In this document: positions 52,392 to 60,778 of the stretch, in pieces
Numbering within the stretch: position 1 is the stretch's first letter
Layout of the letters: each line of letters opens with the position of its first letter
Source of the DNA: Gordonia westfalica
Lineage (GTDB): Bacteria; Actinomycetota; Actinomycetes; Mycobacteriales; Mycobacteriaceae
Assembly: GCF_900105725.1 (NCBI RefSeq)
Contig: NZ_FNLM01000034.1
Coordinates: 3,844,001-3,908,000, forward strand
DNA length: 64,000 nt
Direction of reading: 5' to 3'
Notes under the pieces: generated by a model
The model's database searches: none
The model's input: only the letters and a program-made list of their open reading frames with translations
What the model was told of the DNA's origin: nothing
Position numbers and translations under genes: made by a program

Positions 52392-53189
52392 TCAGGCCAG
52401 GGATCGCTGGTAGCGGCGCATACCGCGCAGCCAGCGGTCGTAGTCGGCGCCCTTCTGGCGGTACATGTCCAGCACCTCGGCGTGCGGGAGGATCAGGAAT
52501 CGTTCGTCGGCAACCGCTTCCAGCACGATCGCGGCGACCGCGCCCGGGGTCAACACCTCGCCGGCGGTCTCGACGGCCCTCTGCATCAGCTTCTGGTCCG
52601 GTGTGGCCGAGTCGTCCTCGGGGCGCAGCAGCTTGGTGTCGACGCCCATCGGGCACAGGCAACTGACGCGCACACCGTCGTCGCCGTGGGTGATGTTGAG
52701 CCACTCGGCGAAGCCGACGGCAGCGTGCTTGGTGACCGAGTACGGCGCATTGCCGATCTGGGTGAGCAGGCCGGCGGCCGACGCCGTGCTGACGAAGTAT
52801 CCGCTGCCGCGCTCGACCCACTCCGGAACGAGACGCCGCGCGGCGCGGATGTGACTGCGCAGGTTGACGTCGAGCACCAGATCCCACATCGCCTCATCGG
52901 TGTCGAGGCCACCACCGCGGCCGATGCCCGCGTTCGCGAAGTACAGGTCGACGGGCCCGAAGGTGGACTCGGCCAGGCGGACCGCCGCATCGATGTGATC
53001 GTCGCTCGAGGCGTCACCGGCAATCGCGACCGCGGACTCGCCGAGGGCTTCGGCAACGCTCTCCGCCGATGCCGCGTCGAGGTCGGTGACCACGACCTTC
53101 GCGCCCGCCTCGACCAGCGCGTGCGCGAGCGCACCACCGATCCCACCCCCACCGCCGGTGACGATTGCTACCTTGCCCGCGACGTCCAT
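52392..53189 (-). CDS. Short-chain dehydrogenase/reductase
   Basis: 265 residues. Classical SDR features: cofactor motif TGGGGGIGGALAHAL (residues 11-25), DLD after strand 2 (suggesting NAD), FANAG at ~86, STASAAG, and the catalytic YSVTK (~150). The C-terminus LPHAEVLDMYRQKGADYDRWLRGMRRYQ is like SDRs acting on hydrophobic alcohols or ketones. The ATG at 53189 has a GGAGAT site. It is a stand-alone gene. Substrate unknown. Confidence 0.9.
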   Translation of the reverse strand: MDVAGKVAIVTGGGGGIGGALAHALVEAGAKVVVTDLDAASAESVAEALGESAVAIAGDASSDDHIDAAVRLAESTFGPVDLYFANAGIGRGGGLDTDEAMWDLVLDVNLRSHIRAARRLVPEWVERGSGYFVSTASAAGLLTQIGNAPYSVTKHAAVGFAEWLNITHGDDGVRVSCLCPMGVDTKLLRPEDDSATPDQKLMQRAVETAGEVLTPGAVAAIVLEAVADERFLILPHAEVLDMYRQKGADYDRWLRGMRRYQRSLA

Positions 53190-53295
53190 GGGATCTCCTT
53201 CGATCGGTGAGTCTGGATACAGACCTACCAGACGTGCGGATCATCTCCGGCGGCTGACCCTCGCCGAGGGCAGGACTCTCCGCCCCGCTCACGAT

Positions 53296-53336
53296 TTCCG
53301 TTCCCGCTCACCCGTTCTTCGTGAGCGGGAACGGAA
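53296..53336. terminator. Intrinsic terminator
   Basis: Perfect 16-base-pair stem (53296-53311 and 53321-53336) with a nine-base loop. It lies 25 bases beyond the leftward esterase stop at 53361 and upstream of the SDR start, so it terminates the esterase transcript. Confidence 0.85.
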
Positions 53337-53360
53337 CGGGTGAGCGATAGCCCCGAGGGG

Positions 53361-54410
53361 TCAGCCCTTCACCTCGTCGACGTCGTCCAGATCTGCCGCC
53401 GAGGCGCCGGTGATGATGTCGAGAACCTTCGGGTACTCGGGCGCGGTCGAGGTCACGACCGAGCCGTGGTTGCCGCCCGGGATCAGCACCGCCGTGGCCT
53501 CGCCGCCCTGCTTCACGACGGCGTCGACGTAGCGGCTCGAGTTGACCGACGAGACCATGCGGTCGCCGGTGTTGTGCACGGCGACCACCGGCGTCGACGG
53601 ATCGATGTTCTGGATGGGGTCGACCATCGTGTATCGCTGCGGCACCTGACGCGGTGTGCCACCGAGGGCGGTCACGATCCGATCGTCGCCATGCGTTGCG
53701 GCGTAGACCATGTCGAGAGGACCGGCGAGTGACACCACGCGGGTGGGCCGGAACACCGGCCGCGCACCCACCTCGTCGTCCTCGAGCTTGTGCCGGGTCC
53801 CGCCCCACACGGCGAGCTGCGCACCGGCACTGTGTCCGACGACGAGTTCGTCATCGGTGGTGATCTGCGGGAACTGCTTGTCCACCACCGAGACGTGGTC
53901 GAGCGCACTCGCGACATCGCGGAAGGTCGTCGGCCACCCGCCACCCGAGCCGACGCGGCGGTACTCGACGTTGTAGACGGCCATGCCACGATCGGCGAGA
54001 TCGCGTGCGAGCGGCTCGAAGATGTCCGCGCCCAACGCACTCTGCCAGGCGCCGCCGTGGATCAGGACGACGAGCGGGATCGAGTCGATCTTCTGTTCCC
54101 CTGCGGGGAGGTACAACTCGGCCCAGTTCTGGTCGCTGTCGGCCTCGCCGGGCGTCGGGTACTCGAACCGATGAACGGTGACCTCGTCGAGGTACTCGAC
54201 CTCTTCGGTGGTGGTCGTCGTCCCGGTCTCGACCGGGCCCGACGCCGTCGGATCGTCGGCGCTGCACGCCGTCAGTCCCAGACCGGCAACGAGCGCCAGA
54301 CCCAGAAACCGTAGTGGGACAGGCGACCAGCGGGACCGCCGGGAATCGCTCGAGGTCAATGAAGGCAACAATTCTGTGCCCGCCTTTCCGGCCACAAGGC
54401 CATCACGCAT
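53361..54410 (-). CDS. Lipoprotein alpha/beta-hydrolase (esterase/lipase)
   Basis: 349 residues if the ATG at 54410 is used; a GTG or TTG shortly downstream may be the true start because the upstream ribosome site sits too close. The lipoprotein signal ends LTAC (~50). The hydrolase domain shows the oxyanion HGGAW, the nucleophile GHSAG (~190), an acid in HNTGDRMVSS and a base in GGNHGSV. The hormone-sensitive-lipase/BD-FAE-like layout suggests a surface esterase acting on short acyl esters. Its own terminator follows at 53296-53336. It is divergent from a deacetylase-like lipoprotein. Confidence 0.85.
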   Translation of the reverse strand: MRDGLVAGKAGTELLPSLTSSDSRRSRWSPVPLRFLGLALVAGLGLTACSADDPTASGPVETGTTTTTEEVEYLDEVTVHRFEYPTPGEADSDQNWAELYLPAGEQKIDSIPLVVLIHGGAWQSALGADIFEPLARDLADRGMAVYNVEYRRVGSGGGWPTTFRDVASALDHVSVVDKQFPQITTDDELVVGHSAGAQLAVWGGTRHKLEDDEVGARPVFRPTRVVSLAGPLDMVYAATHGDDRIVTALGGTPRQVPQRYTMVDPIQNIDPSTPVVAVHNTGDRMVSSVNSSRYVDAVVKQGGEATAVLIPGGNHGSVVTSTAPEYPKVLDIITGASAADLDDVDEVKG

Positions 54411-54462
54411 CCTGCCGCATAAGGTAAAGCGAAAGTAATGCAGGGGTAATCGATTGGGGATC

Positions 54463-55629
54463 ATGCGCGGAAAGCGAGCGGTCACGGCGCCGATCTTCGC
54501 GTCCGTCCTTTCCGTATTCATCGCCGGATGCGCGACGTCGGCGAATTCGGCTGTTCCCGAACCGATACCGAGCATCAGCACAGCGTCGTCGCCGGCTCCG
54601 CCGCCACCGCCGACCCGATTGGCGTCGAATGTCCCGATGAAGCGGTTGGCACCGGGTGAGAAGCCCCCGCAGTTCATCCTGTTCTCCTTCGACGGCGTGG
54701 GGGTGTCGAAGAACTGGGATCTCTTCCTGCGCACCGCCGCCGAATCCGACGCGAGATTCACCGCGCTCATGACGGGGCTCTACTTCCTCACCGACGCCAA
54801 GAAGCGACAGTACCGCGGTCCGGGATACAAACCCGGTGAGGCGGCGATCGCTTTCGGCGGATCGAAGAAGGACGTGATCGAGGAGATCAGGTACCTCAAC
54901 CGGACCTGGTACGACGGTCACGAGATGGGGACCCATTTCGTCGGCCATTTCTGCGCGGGCACAAAGAATCCTGGCAAGTCGTGGACCAGCGCCCAGTGGC
55001 GTCACGAGTTGGCGCAGTTCTTCCGGCTCATGACGCAGTGGCGGGAACTCAACGGGATCCGCACCGGCCCCGACCTCGCATTCGGACCCGAAGCCGTGAA
55101 GGGCACCCGGACACAATGCCTCGAGGGATCGATGAAGGCACTGTTCCCCGCGTTGCGCGCTTTCGACTTGATGTGGGATTCGTCGATGCCGGCATCGCGT
55201 CCCGGCGTCTACTGGCCGACGAAGATCAACGGCATCTGGGAGTTCCCGATCCCCTACGTCTGGTCGCCCGCCCTGAAGCAACGCCAGACAGCGCTCGACT
55301 ACAACTTCTGGTACAGCGTCAACAAGGCGACCGACCGGCCCGCCGACCGGGCGCGCATCGCCAAAGTCGTGACGAGTACCTACGACTACATGCTGCGTCG
55401 CGCCTACGCGGGCAACCGCGCGCCGCTCGTGATCGCCAACCACCTGAACACCTGGAACGCCAACGCCTTCAACCCGGCGACCGCCGCCTTCATGCGTCGC
55501 GCGTGCACCAAGCCGGACGTCATCTGCGCCACCCATCAAGACGTCATCGCGTGGATGGAATTGCAGGACCCCGCGGTTCTGAAGGAGTGGCGTTCGATGG
55601 CCCCGGTGGCCGTCGACGCGCACCGCTAG
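54463..55629 (+). CDS. Lipoprotein with polysaccharide-deacetylase-like domain
   Basis: 388 residues from ATG 54463, with GGGGA upstream; a TTG three codons earlier is possible. The signal peptide ends VFIAGCAT (lipobox). A short Pro-rich linker (PAPPPPPTR) is followed by a TIM-barrel NodB-like fold: FILFSFDGVGVSKNWD with the FDG metal/catalytic Asp, then WYDGHEMGTHFVGHFC with a HxxxxH metal pair, and later DLMWDSSMPA and ANHLNTWN. Family members remove acetyl or related groups from cell-wall sugars. The large insert between motifs makes it an outlier; activity on peptidoglycan or arabinogalactan is a guess. Confidence 0.75.
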   Translation: MRGKRAVTAPIFASVLSVFIAGCATSANSAVPEPIPSISTASSPAPPPPPTRLASNVPMKRLAPGEKPPQFILFSFDGVGVSKNWDLFLRTAAESDARFTALMTGLYFLTDAKKRQYRGPGYKPGEAAIAFGGSKKDVIEEIRYLNRTWYDGHEMGTHFVGHFCAGTKNPGKSWTSAQWRHELAQFFRLMTQWRELNGIRTGPDLAFGPEAVKGTRTQCLEGSMKALFPALRAFDLMWDSSMPASRPGVYWPTKINGIWEFPIPYVWSPALKQRQTALDYNFWYSVNKATDRPADRARIAKVVTSTYDYMLRRAYAGNRAPLVIANHLNTWNANAFNPATAAFMRRACTKPDVICATHQDVIAWMELQDPAVLKEWRSMAPVAVDAHR

Positions 55630-55663
55630 GACACCCCCGCGACGGACGCACCTGACGGCGCGA

Positions 55664-57235
55664 TCACCTGACCGTCAGGGGCACCGCCGTGGTGGACCCA
55701 CCGGCACGCACCGTCGCGGTCAGCGGGGTCCACCCCGTCCAGAGATTCACCGGCACATCGAGCTTCGCGCCCGGGCGGAGGGTCACCGGAGTCTGAGTGA
55801 CCGCGCTTCGGTCGGCGATGGTGTCGCTGCGTTCGACCGCGACCCGGAACTTCTGCGCACGACCTTCGGTCTGCACGGTCACGCCGACGGGTGAGGTGGC
55901 ACCCACCGAGACCGACGATCCCGGACCGATCGCGAGCTGTGAGGTCTCGGTCGAGACCGAACGCAGCGAATCCTCGGTCGCGACCTCGAACTCGGCGGTC
56001 GTCGGTGCCGATGAGGTCACCCGGATCGCGTGGCGGACGGGATCGATGTCGAGCGCCGACGTCGCGCCCGCGGGCACCTCGAGGTCCCCGACCGCCACTG
56101 CGCCACCGGCGCTCAGCGCGGTGGCCGTGATGTCCGCGGTACGTCCCGCATCGACGCCGTCGACGACGATCCTGAACTTCTTGCCCGCCGGCACGGTGAA
56201 TCGGGCCGTGTTGTCGTTGTTGAACAGGATCTGCTGCTCCACACCGGGAATCGGATTCCCGGACAGGTCGGTGACACGGGCGTCCCAGTCGACGTCCCCG
56301 GCACCCCTGGCCGAACCGTTGGTGTCGGACACCACGACGACGGTGTCGTCGGTGCGCAGGTCCGGATCCTGATGACGCGCCAGGACCTTGGACAGCGGGA
56401 CCAGCATCATCTTGTTCTTCTGCGAGCCCTGGAACAGCATCGTCGGCTCGGATGGGTTGGTCGCGGTCGAGTAGTACCAGGTGTCCGCGGCGGGGTCGAC
56501 GACCACCATCTTCTCGGTGCCCGGGAAGTTGTTGTCGTAGACCACGATCCCGCGCTTGCCGTCACCGAGGTCGCGGAGGGCGATCGGATTGATCGCATGC
56601 CCGGCCGACTTCTCGTCGTCGGTGTAGATGGCGAGAATGTAGTTGTCGTTGCGCGACCATGCGGTACGGAGCTTCGACAGGGCCTGCGGCACCGAGACCT
56701 CGGAGGCCGCGAGATCCGTGGGAGGGAAACCCTGGGTGATGAACATCCGGGCGATCAACTCGTCGAGCGGCCCCGACGCGGGCATGCTGTAGACGCTCTG
56801 TCCGGGCAGCGCCAACGGGAACTGGCTCAGCCGCTTCGTGTTGTACAGACCCGCCAGCGCCGCCATGCCATAGCAGTGGCCACCGGTCATCGACTCGTTG
56901 AACTCTTCCTGGACGAGCTCGGCGACTGTGGTGGGCGAGCAGATGCCGAGCACGATGCGGGCGCACACCTCGTCGCCGAAGACCGCGCGCATGCCCTCGA
57001 TGGTGAGGCCGCGTCGGTGCAGGGCGTCGTTGGCTCCCCAGTTCTCGAAGGAGAAACCGTCACGTTTGACGTTGAACCCCGAATGGGCGACGACCTTCCC
57101 GGCCTGTGGGTTCACCACGGGTGCGGCGTCAGACGCTCCGGCCCCCGCCACCGCGAACGTCGCCGAGATTGTCACCGCGAGTGCCGCAACCAGCGGACGC
57201 GTCGAACGTCGAGAATGGCTCAGGCCTTTGCGCAT
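55664..57235 (-). CDS. Secreted protein with papain-like cysteine-peptidase triad and beta domains
   Basis: 523 residues. A signal peptide lies in residues 1-37 (RPLVAALAVTISATFAVAGAGASDA). The N-terminal domain has FNESMTGGHCYGMAALAGLYN with a Cys at ~121, KSAGHAINPIAL with a His at ~212, and GIVVYDNNFPGTEKM with an Asp/Asn at ~233, spacing expected of a Cys-His-Asp/Asn triad in a C39/papain-like fold. The C-terminal ~250 residues look like two or three beta-sandwich modules (GKKFRIVVDGVDAGRTADITATALS, SVSVGATSPVGVTVQTEGRAQKFRVAVERS). I know no name for this family. Enzymatic activity is inferred from the motif pattern only. Confidence 0.7.
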   Translation of the reverse strand: MRKGLSHSRRSTRPLVAALAVTISATFAVAGAGASDAAPVVNPQAGKVVAHSGFNVKRDGFSFENWGANDALHRRGLTIEGMRAVFGDEVCARIVLGICSPTTVAELVQEEFNESMTGGHCYGMAALAGLYNTKRLSQFPLALPGQSVYSMPASGPLDELIARMFITQGFPPTDLAASEVSVPQALSKLRTAWSRNDNYILAIYTDDEKSAGHAINPIALRDLGDGKRGIVVYDNNFPGTEKMVVVDPAADTWYYSTATNPSEPTMLFQGSQKNKMMLVPLSKVLARHQDPDLRTDDTVVVVSDTNGSARGAGDVDWDARVTDLSGNPIPGVEQQILFNNDNTARFTVPAGKKFRIVVDGVDAGRTADITATALSAGGAVAVGDLEVPAGATSALDIDPVRHAIRVTSSAPTTAEFEVATEDSLRSVSTETSQLAIGPGSSVSVGATSPVGVTVQTEGRAQKFRVAVERSDTIADRSAVTQTPVTLRPGAKLDVPVNLWTGWTPLTATVRAGGSTTAVPLTVR

Positions 57236-57332
57236 TGCTAAACATTAGCGGACAAAACAGGCAACCTGAGCAGTTCCTGAGAAGACCTCGGCCCTTTTCG
57301 GCAACATGTCACAGAAATGTCGTTCTCGGCGA

Positions 57333-58169
57333 TCAGACCCGGCGAGCCAGGGTCCTTCGCGCGATCCGGGCGACCGCCTCGTCGATTAGTCGCCCCGCAC
57401 TGTCGGTCGCCGCTCCATGCCCGGCGGCGTCGAACGCTGCCAGCACGTCGACCGCGGTGTCCACCTCGGACGCGGTCGGTGCGAGACCGGCACGTGCGGG
57501 CCCGATCTGGCGCGGGTGGATGCACGCGCGACCGAAGAAGCCGAGACCGGTGAGTCGCCGGGTCTCGGTCTCGAACGACTCGGGGTCGTCGATCACGGGC
57601 GATGCCGCCGCGAGGGGTGGCCGGATCCGTGCCGCTGCCGAGGCGGCCACGACTTGCGATCGTGCCCAGAGTAATTCGTCGCCGACGACCGGCGTGACCC
57701 CGAGGTCCGCGGCCAGGTCGACCTCACCGATCTGCACGAACTCGACCCGGGGACCCGCGGCGATCGCCGGTGCATTCACCAGTCCGGCACCTGTTTCGAT
57801 CAGCGGTGAGACCGGTGTCGGCGGACGCCCCTCCTGGGCTTCCAGATCGGTGAGTATCCGGTCCACGCGTTCCAGGGTCGCGCGATCATCGCACTTGGGC
57901 AGCCAGATGCCGTCGGCACCGCACCGGACCGCCATGGTCAGGTCGTCGAGAAGTTCGGCACCCGGGTTCACCCGCACCCATGCGGGAACACCGGGCCGGT
58001 CGCGGCGCTCGAGCCAGGTGCCCACCGCGATGCGCGCGGAGTCCTTGGCCGCCAGCGGCACCGCGTCCTCGAGGTCGAGGACCACGGCGTCGGTACCGGA
58101 GGCGATCGCCTTGCCGAAACGTTCGGGCCGGTCGCCCGGTACGTACAGGTAGATCAGCGCCGAACTCAT
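57333..58169 (-). CDS. CitE-like HpcH/HpaI aldolase/lyase
   Basis: 278 residues. Motifs of CoA-linked citrate/citramalyl lyases: YVPGDRPERFGKAIASGTDAVVLDLEDAV, with the catalytic Glu/Asp pair, PKCDDRATLERV, PLIETGAGLVNAPAIAAGP, FVQIGEVDLAADLG and GRACIHPRQI. The ATG overlaps the upstream acyl-CoA dehydrogenase stop by four bases. It is the last gene of the five-gene leftward operon. It probably cleaves a beta-hydroxyacyl-CoA such as citramalyl-CoA into acetyl-CoA plus a keto acid, as the related Rv2498c and Pseudomonas Ccl do. Confidence 0.88.
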   Translation of the reverse strand: MSSALIYLYVPGDRPERFGKAIASGTDAVVLDLEDAVPLAAKDSARIAVGTWLERRDRPGVPAWVRVNPGAELLDDLTMAVRCGADGIWLPKCDDRATLERVDRILTDLEAQEGRPPTPVSPLIETGAGLVNAPAIAAGPRVEFVQIGEVDLAADLGVTPVVGDELLWARSQVVAASAAARIRPPLAAASPVIDDPESFETETRRLTGLGFFGRACIHPRQIGPARAGLAPTASEVDTAVDVLAAFDAAGHGAATDSAGRLIDEAVARIARRTLARRV

Positions 58170-59329
58170 CCGACGGTGACGGTCCCGTTGACGAGTGCCT
58201 TGGCGATGACGGTCCGCATGATGTCGTTGGTGCCCTCACCGATCGACATCAGCGGCGCGTCGCGGTAGTACCGCTCCACGTTGAACTCGGTCGAGTAGCC
58301 GTAGCCACCGTGGATCCGCATCGCCTCCAGGCTCGCGGTGATCGCGGTCTCCGAGGCGAAGTACTTGGCCATGCCCGCCTCCCCGTCGACGCGTGCACCC
58401 GAATCCGCCTTCGCGGCAGCCCAATACGTCATGAGACGGGCGGCCTGCAACTGAGTGGCGATGTCGGCGAGCTTGAGCTGGATCGCCTGGAAGTCCGAGA
58501 TCGGCTTGCCGAAGGCGGTCCGCTCGCGGGAGTAGTTGAGCGCCGCGTCGTACGACGCCTGCGCGATGCCGACGCTGCGGCCGGCGATGTTGAGGCGGCC
58601 GATCTCCAGCCCGGACAGCGCCTGCTGCATGCCGCGGCCCTCGACCCCGCCGAGCAGCGTCGACGCCGGCACCCGCACCTCGTCGAGGAAGATCTCGCAC
58701 GATTCGGTGCCCTTGTAGCCGAGCTTGCCGAGGTCGCGCTGGACCTCGAAGCCGGGAGTCGTGGTGTCGACGAGCAGGATGCTCATGCCCTTGTGCGCCG
58801 GCGAGGCCGACGGGTCGGTCTTGACCAGGACGGGAAGCACATTGGCGTGGCGCGCGTTGGTGATCCACGTCTTGGTGCCGCGGATGACGTAGTCGTCGCC
58901 GTCGCGGGTGGCGGTGGTCTTGATGCCTTGCAGGTCGGTGCCCGCTCCCGGTTCCGTCAGTCCGATGCCGGTACGGCATTCACCGCTCGCCAGCCGGGGC
59001 AGCCACTGCTGCTTCTGCTCCTCGGTGCCGTGCCGCGCGATCATCCAGCACGCCAGGTTGTGACTGCCCAGGATGCCGGCGATTCCCATCCAGCCGCGGG
59101 CGATCTCCTCGTAGACGAGAGTGAAGGACACCATGTCGAGGTCGAGTCCGCCGTACTCCTCCGGCGTGGTGATCCCGAACAAACCCATGTCCCGCAATCG
59201 CGAGACGATCTCCGTGGGATAGCGACCCTCGCGCTCCCATTCGTTGGCGACCGGGATGATCTCCTTGTCGACCAGCTGGCGGAGCGCCGACCGGAAGTCG
59301 CGCTGTTCCTCGGTGAAGCTGAAATCCAT
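58166..59329 (-). CDS. Acyl-CoA dehydrogenase
   Basis: 387 residues with full family architecture: an N-terminal helical domain (DFSFTEEQRDFRSALRQLVDKEIIPVANEWEREG), FAD-binding GIGLTEPGAGTDLQGIKTTA (~125) and the WITNARHA segment, and a C-terminal domain with RTAFGKPISDFQAIQLKLADIATQLQAARL and IHGGYGYSTEFNVERYYRDAPLMSIGEGTNDI. The Glu in YSTEFNVERYYRD is a candidate catalytic base. It is ATGA-coupled to the CitE-like gene. Substrate unknown; a short branched dicarboxylyl- or methylacyl-CoA is plausible from context. Confidence 0.92.
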   Translation of the reverse strand: MDFSFTEEQRDFRSALRQLVDKEIIPVANEWEREGRYPTEIVSRLRDMGLFGITTPEEYGGLDLDMVSFTLVYEEIARGWMGIAGILGSHNLACWMIARHGTEEQKQQWLPRLASGECRTGIGLTEPGAGTDLQGIKTTATRDGDDYVIRGTKTWITNARHANVLPVLVKTDPSASPAHKGMSILLVDTTTPGFEVQRDLGKLGYKGTESCEIFLDEVRVPASTLLGGVEGRGMQQALSGLEIGRLNIAGRSVGIAQASYDAALNYSRERTAFGKPISDFQAIQLKLADIATQLQAARLMTYWAAAKADSGARVDGEAGMAKYFASETAITASLEAMRIHGGYGYSTEFNVERYYRDAPLMSIGEGTNDIMRTVIAKALVNGTVTVG

Positions 59330-59398
59330 TGCGTGATCCTTGATCTGAGAGGTGAGCCGTGTCGGGCATCCGGCCCGACGCTCGGCGAGAGAGGTCGG

Positions 59399-60778
59399 TC
59401 AGCCGACGAGGGTGGCCGCGAGTGCCGGGATCTGCTCAACGGACTGCGCGTCGCGCAAACCGAAGACGGCTTCGATGAGTGCCTCGGAGGCCTTTCCCCC
59501 ACCGCCGTTGCCCCGGAACTTCTCGGCGACCGCGGCGTCGTCCATCGGCCGGCCGGAAGTGCCTCGGCTGCAGGGAACCTCGCCGACGAGCCGGGTGGCG
59601 TCCTCGAGGGTGATGACCGCCCGCCCGGCGGCGGCGGCGGCCGGGCGGTCATCGGGTACCGGAACGACCTCGACGAGTCCGGCGGTGGCGGCCACCTCGG
59701 GTCGGACGATCGAGTCGTCGGCGTAGGTGTCGACCGTGACCGCTCCGTCGTGGACGAGTGCGGCGACACTCCACGGCAGGTCGAACTTCGCGTCGTAGAC
59801 GCTGCGCGGGCTGCGGGTTCCGGTTCCCGGGCCGCAGACGATGTCCACGCTGTCGGGATGGACGTCGACGCTGATGGCGGCGATGCGCGACGCCGACACC
59901 TCGGTGCCCGATCGCGCGGCCTCGGCCAGGGCCTGCGTCACCGCATCGAGCGAGGCGTGCATGAGCTGACAACTCGGGTACGGCTTGATGCCGATCCCGG
60001 CACTCTCCCAACGAGTTCCGAGATCAGCGACGATCACGTCGGGATCGACGTCGCGGTCGGCGAGCGCTCGGTAGAGACCCCGCCTGCCCTCCAGCACCGA
60101 CTCCGGGCCGCTGGCCCCGGCCAGCGCCAGGCGTGCGGCGAGGACACCGCTGAAACCCGCGTTCCCCGGATGCAGGACCTTGGTGTTGGCGCCCGTGTCG
60201 AGGAACTCGAGCAACCCGCCCGACGACGACGCCGCGACACCGATCGCATCGGTGAGGCGATCGGCGTCGGCGCCGTACAGCAGACCGGCGGCGACGGCAC
60301 CGGCGAGGGGGCCGACGACGGCGGTCGCATGGAGGCCGCGTGCGTGGAAGCCGTGCGGTGCGGCCGCGCCGAGTCGACAAGCGATCTCCAGGCCCGCCAC
60401 CAGCGCGGTCACCGTCTGCGCACCGGTCGCGCCGACTTCCTCGGCGACGGCCAGGACGGCCGGCGCCACGACCGTCGTCGGATGCACGAGCGCACCGGCA
60501 TGGGTGTCGTCGAAGTCCAGTGCGTGCATCAGCACCCCGTTGGCGAAGGCCGCCGCGGGAGCCGAGATGGCCTCGGAATCACCGAGCGGATGGGCCTGCG
60601 CCGGGCCGCCGAGCCCACGGGCTACGGACAGTCCGGGGCCGCCCTGGTCGAGTCGACGGGCTCCGATCGCGTTGCCGATCCCGTCGAGCAGATGCCGCAC
60701 CGCGGCCCGCCGGGTGACGTCGGGGATGTCGTCGATGTCGAGGCCCGCGGCCCAGGTCGCGAGGCGGCGGGCGGTCAC
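59399..60778 (-). CDS. MmgE/PrpD family protein
   Basis: 459 residues from GTG 60778, which overlaps the upstream CoA-transferase stop by four bases (GTGA). Family motifs: AFANGVLMHALDFDDTHAGALVHPTTVVAPAVLAVAEEVGATGAQTVTALVAGLEIACRLG, GLHATAVVGPLAGAVAAGLLYG, and GIGIKPYPSCQLMHASLDAV. The family includes 2-methylcitrate dehydratase, iminodisuccinate epimerase and cis-aconitate decarboxylase, so the reaction is a hydro-lyase, racemase or decarboxylase on a tricarboxylic or dicarboxylic acid. A 69-base gap separates it from the downstream acyl-CoA dehydrogenase. Confidence 0.88.
   Translation of the reverse strand: MTARRLATWAAGLDIDDIPDVTRRAAVRHLLDGIGNAIGARRLDQGGPGLSVARGLGGPAQAHPLGDSEAISAPAAAFANGVLMHALDFDDTHAGALVHPTTVVAPAVLAVAEEVGATGAQTVTALVAGLEIACRLGAAAPHGFHARGLHATAVVGPLAGAVAAGLLYGADADRLTDAIGVAASSSGGLLEFLDTGANTKVLHPGNAGFSGVLAARLALAGASGPESVLEGRRGLYRALADRDVDPDVIVADLGTRWESAGIGIKPYPSCQLMHASLDAVTQALAEAARSGTEVSASRIAAISVDVHPDSVDIVCGPGTGTRSPRSVYDAKFDLPWSVAALVHDGAVTVDTYADDSIVRPEVAATAGLVEVVPVPDDRPAAAAAGRAVITLEDATRLVGEVPCSRGTSGRPMDDAAVAEKFRGNGGGGKASEALIEAVFGLRDAQSVEQIPALAATLVG

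Noticed and set aside
51310..52887. 525-codon minus-strand frame across the lactonase and SDR genes
   Set aside because: Opposes a lactonase with complete metal ligands and is Arg/Gln/His-rich shadow sequence.
53361..54770. Longer start for the esterase lipoprotein at 54770
   Set aside because: It would overlap the divergent deacetylase-like gene and place the signal peptide more than 150 residues inside the protein.
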